DNA of 6,399 nucleotides. Origin: Acidobacteria subdivision 2 bacterium RH1 MAG20. Its GTDB lineage: Bacteria; Acidobacteriota; Terriglobia; Terriglobales; Acidobacteriaceae. Positions 6,006 to 6,399 of the stretch are shown here, piece by piece. Each line of letters opens with the position of its first letter. Position 1 is the stretch's first letter. Both the position numbers and the translations under genes were made by a program. The stretch covers positions 1 through 6,399 of the forward strand of contig NFUO01000669.1 of the NCBI GenBank assembly GCA_002197545.1, written 5' to 3'. The notes under the pieces were generated by a model. It saw only the letters and a list, made by a program, of their open reading frames with translations. It was not told where the DNA came from and did not search any database.

Positions 6006-6399
6006 CAACCAAGGATTGGCTCATGACGGCTGCGTTGCTTTTGCCTGCGATGCTGCCTGCCGGTCTCATCGCTCAGGGTACTCCACCTTCACCCGGTATC
6101 CTTTGGGAGCCTAGAGGAGCGCAGGCGCTCGCCAAAGAGCCCGCTGCCAAACCGCACGACAACATCGCGCTTGCACCCGACAAGACCTACACGCTAGCCG
6201 AATTGATCGACTTTGCTGAGCAACACAATCCCGAGACGCGTGTTGCCTGGGAAGCAGCGAAGTCGAAAGCTGACGAGTTAGGCATCGCAAGAAGCTCGCT
6301 CTATCCAACCCTGACGGCAGTCGCCCTCGCCGTTTCACTGCGGACCGCTTCCCTGATTGGCGAGTACTTTCATCGCCAAACCGAAGGCGTCTTTGAGCC
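6002..6399 (+). CDS. TolC-family outer-membrane efflux protein, N-terminal part (3' end outside window)
   Basis: The frame opens at ATG 6002 and has no stop before the right edge; 132 residues are visible. It begins with a signal peptide ('MTTKDWLMTAALLLP', likely cut near 'LIAQG'), then a Pro-rich linker, then 'YTLAELIDFAEQHNPETR' and 'ELGIARSSLYPTLTAVALA', the first helical hairpin typical of TolC/OprM-like outer-membrane factors. Such proteins form the exit duct of tripartite efflux pumps or type I secretion systems. An inner-membrane pump and an adaptor gene would be expected nearby, but none is in the window. A GGAG at 5988-5991 serves the ATG at 6002. An AAGGA at 6011-6015 could instead serve the ATG at 6023, but that start would lose the basic residue of the signal peptide. 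The start overlaps the previous gene by 4 bases. Confidence 0.85.
   Translation, partial: MTTKDWLMTAALLLPAMLPAGLIAQGTPPSPGILWEPRGAQALAKEPAAKPHDNIALAPDKTYTLAELIDFAEQHNPETRVAWEAAKSKADELGIARSSLYPTLTAVALAVSLRTASLIGEYFHRQTEGVFE

Overview
The window reads as one strand of a bacterial chromosome with moderately high GC. Every supportable gene is on the + strand. The mix of genes (an alginate-export-type porin, a DUF1275/YoaK membrane protein, a short-Q-loop cytochrome bd oxidase, a secreted tandem VOC protein and a TolC-family protein of the 'YTLAELID..EQHNPETR' kind) suggests a Gram-negative soil bacterium. Acidobacteriota (Terriglobia) is my best guess and a proteobacterium is the alternative. This is inferred from protein style only; there is no rRNA or other marker here.

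Layout. At 2-715 is the 3' part of an outer-membrane alginate-export family beta-barrel gene, cut by the window's left edge. Ten bases later, 726-1445 encodes a complete DUF1275 integral membrane protein. A 166-base gap (1446-1611) without a convincing gene follows. Next is a tightly packed cytochrome bd operon: a 63-residue two-helix membrane protein (1612-1803), cydA (1800-3218), cydB (3215-4213) and a 36-residue DUF2474/CydX-like peptide (4206-4316). Each overlaps the next by 4, 4 and 8 bases, so the four products are probably translationally coupled. After 102 bases comes a secreted protein with two VOC (glyoxalase-fold) domains (4419-5330). After another 108 bases comes a 188-residue protein with weak Dps/ferritin-like character (5439-6005), which overlaps by 4 bases the start of a TolC-family outer-membrane factor (6002-6399) that runs off the right edge.

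How it works together. The centre of the window is a respiratory module. CydA and CydB form a quinol:O2 oxidoreductase of the cyanide-insensitive (CIO) type, and the two small membrane proteins on either side are candidate accessory subunits. The flanking genes act at the envelope (porin, DUF1275, secreted VOC protein, TolC) or possibly in stress protection (Dps-like). That gives a loose theme of envelope, stress and respiration, but only the overlapping genes can be called operons from sequence alone. The most interesting items are the two-helix protein coupled to cydA, the VOC duplication with its potential metal ligands split between halves, and the Dps-like protein that seems to lack its ferroxidase residues. 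I found no CRISPR array, tRNA, rRNA, insertion sequence or attachment site.
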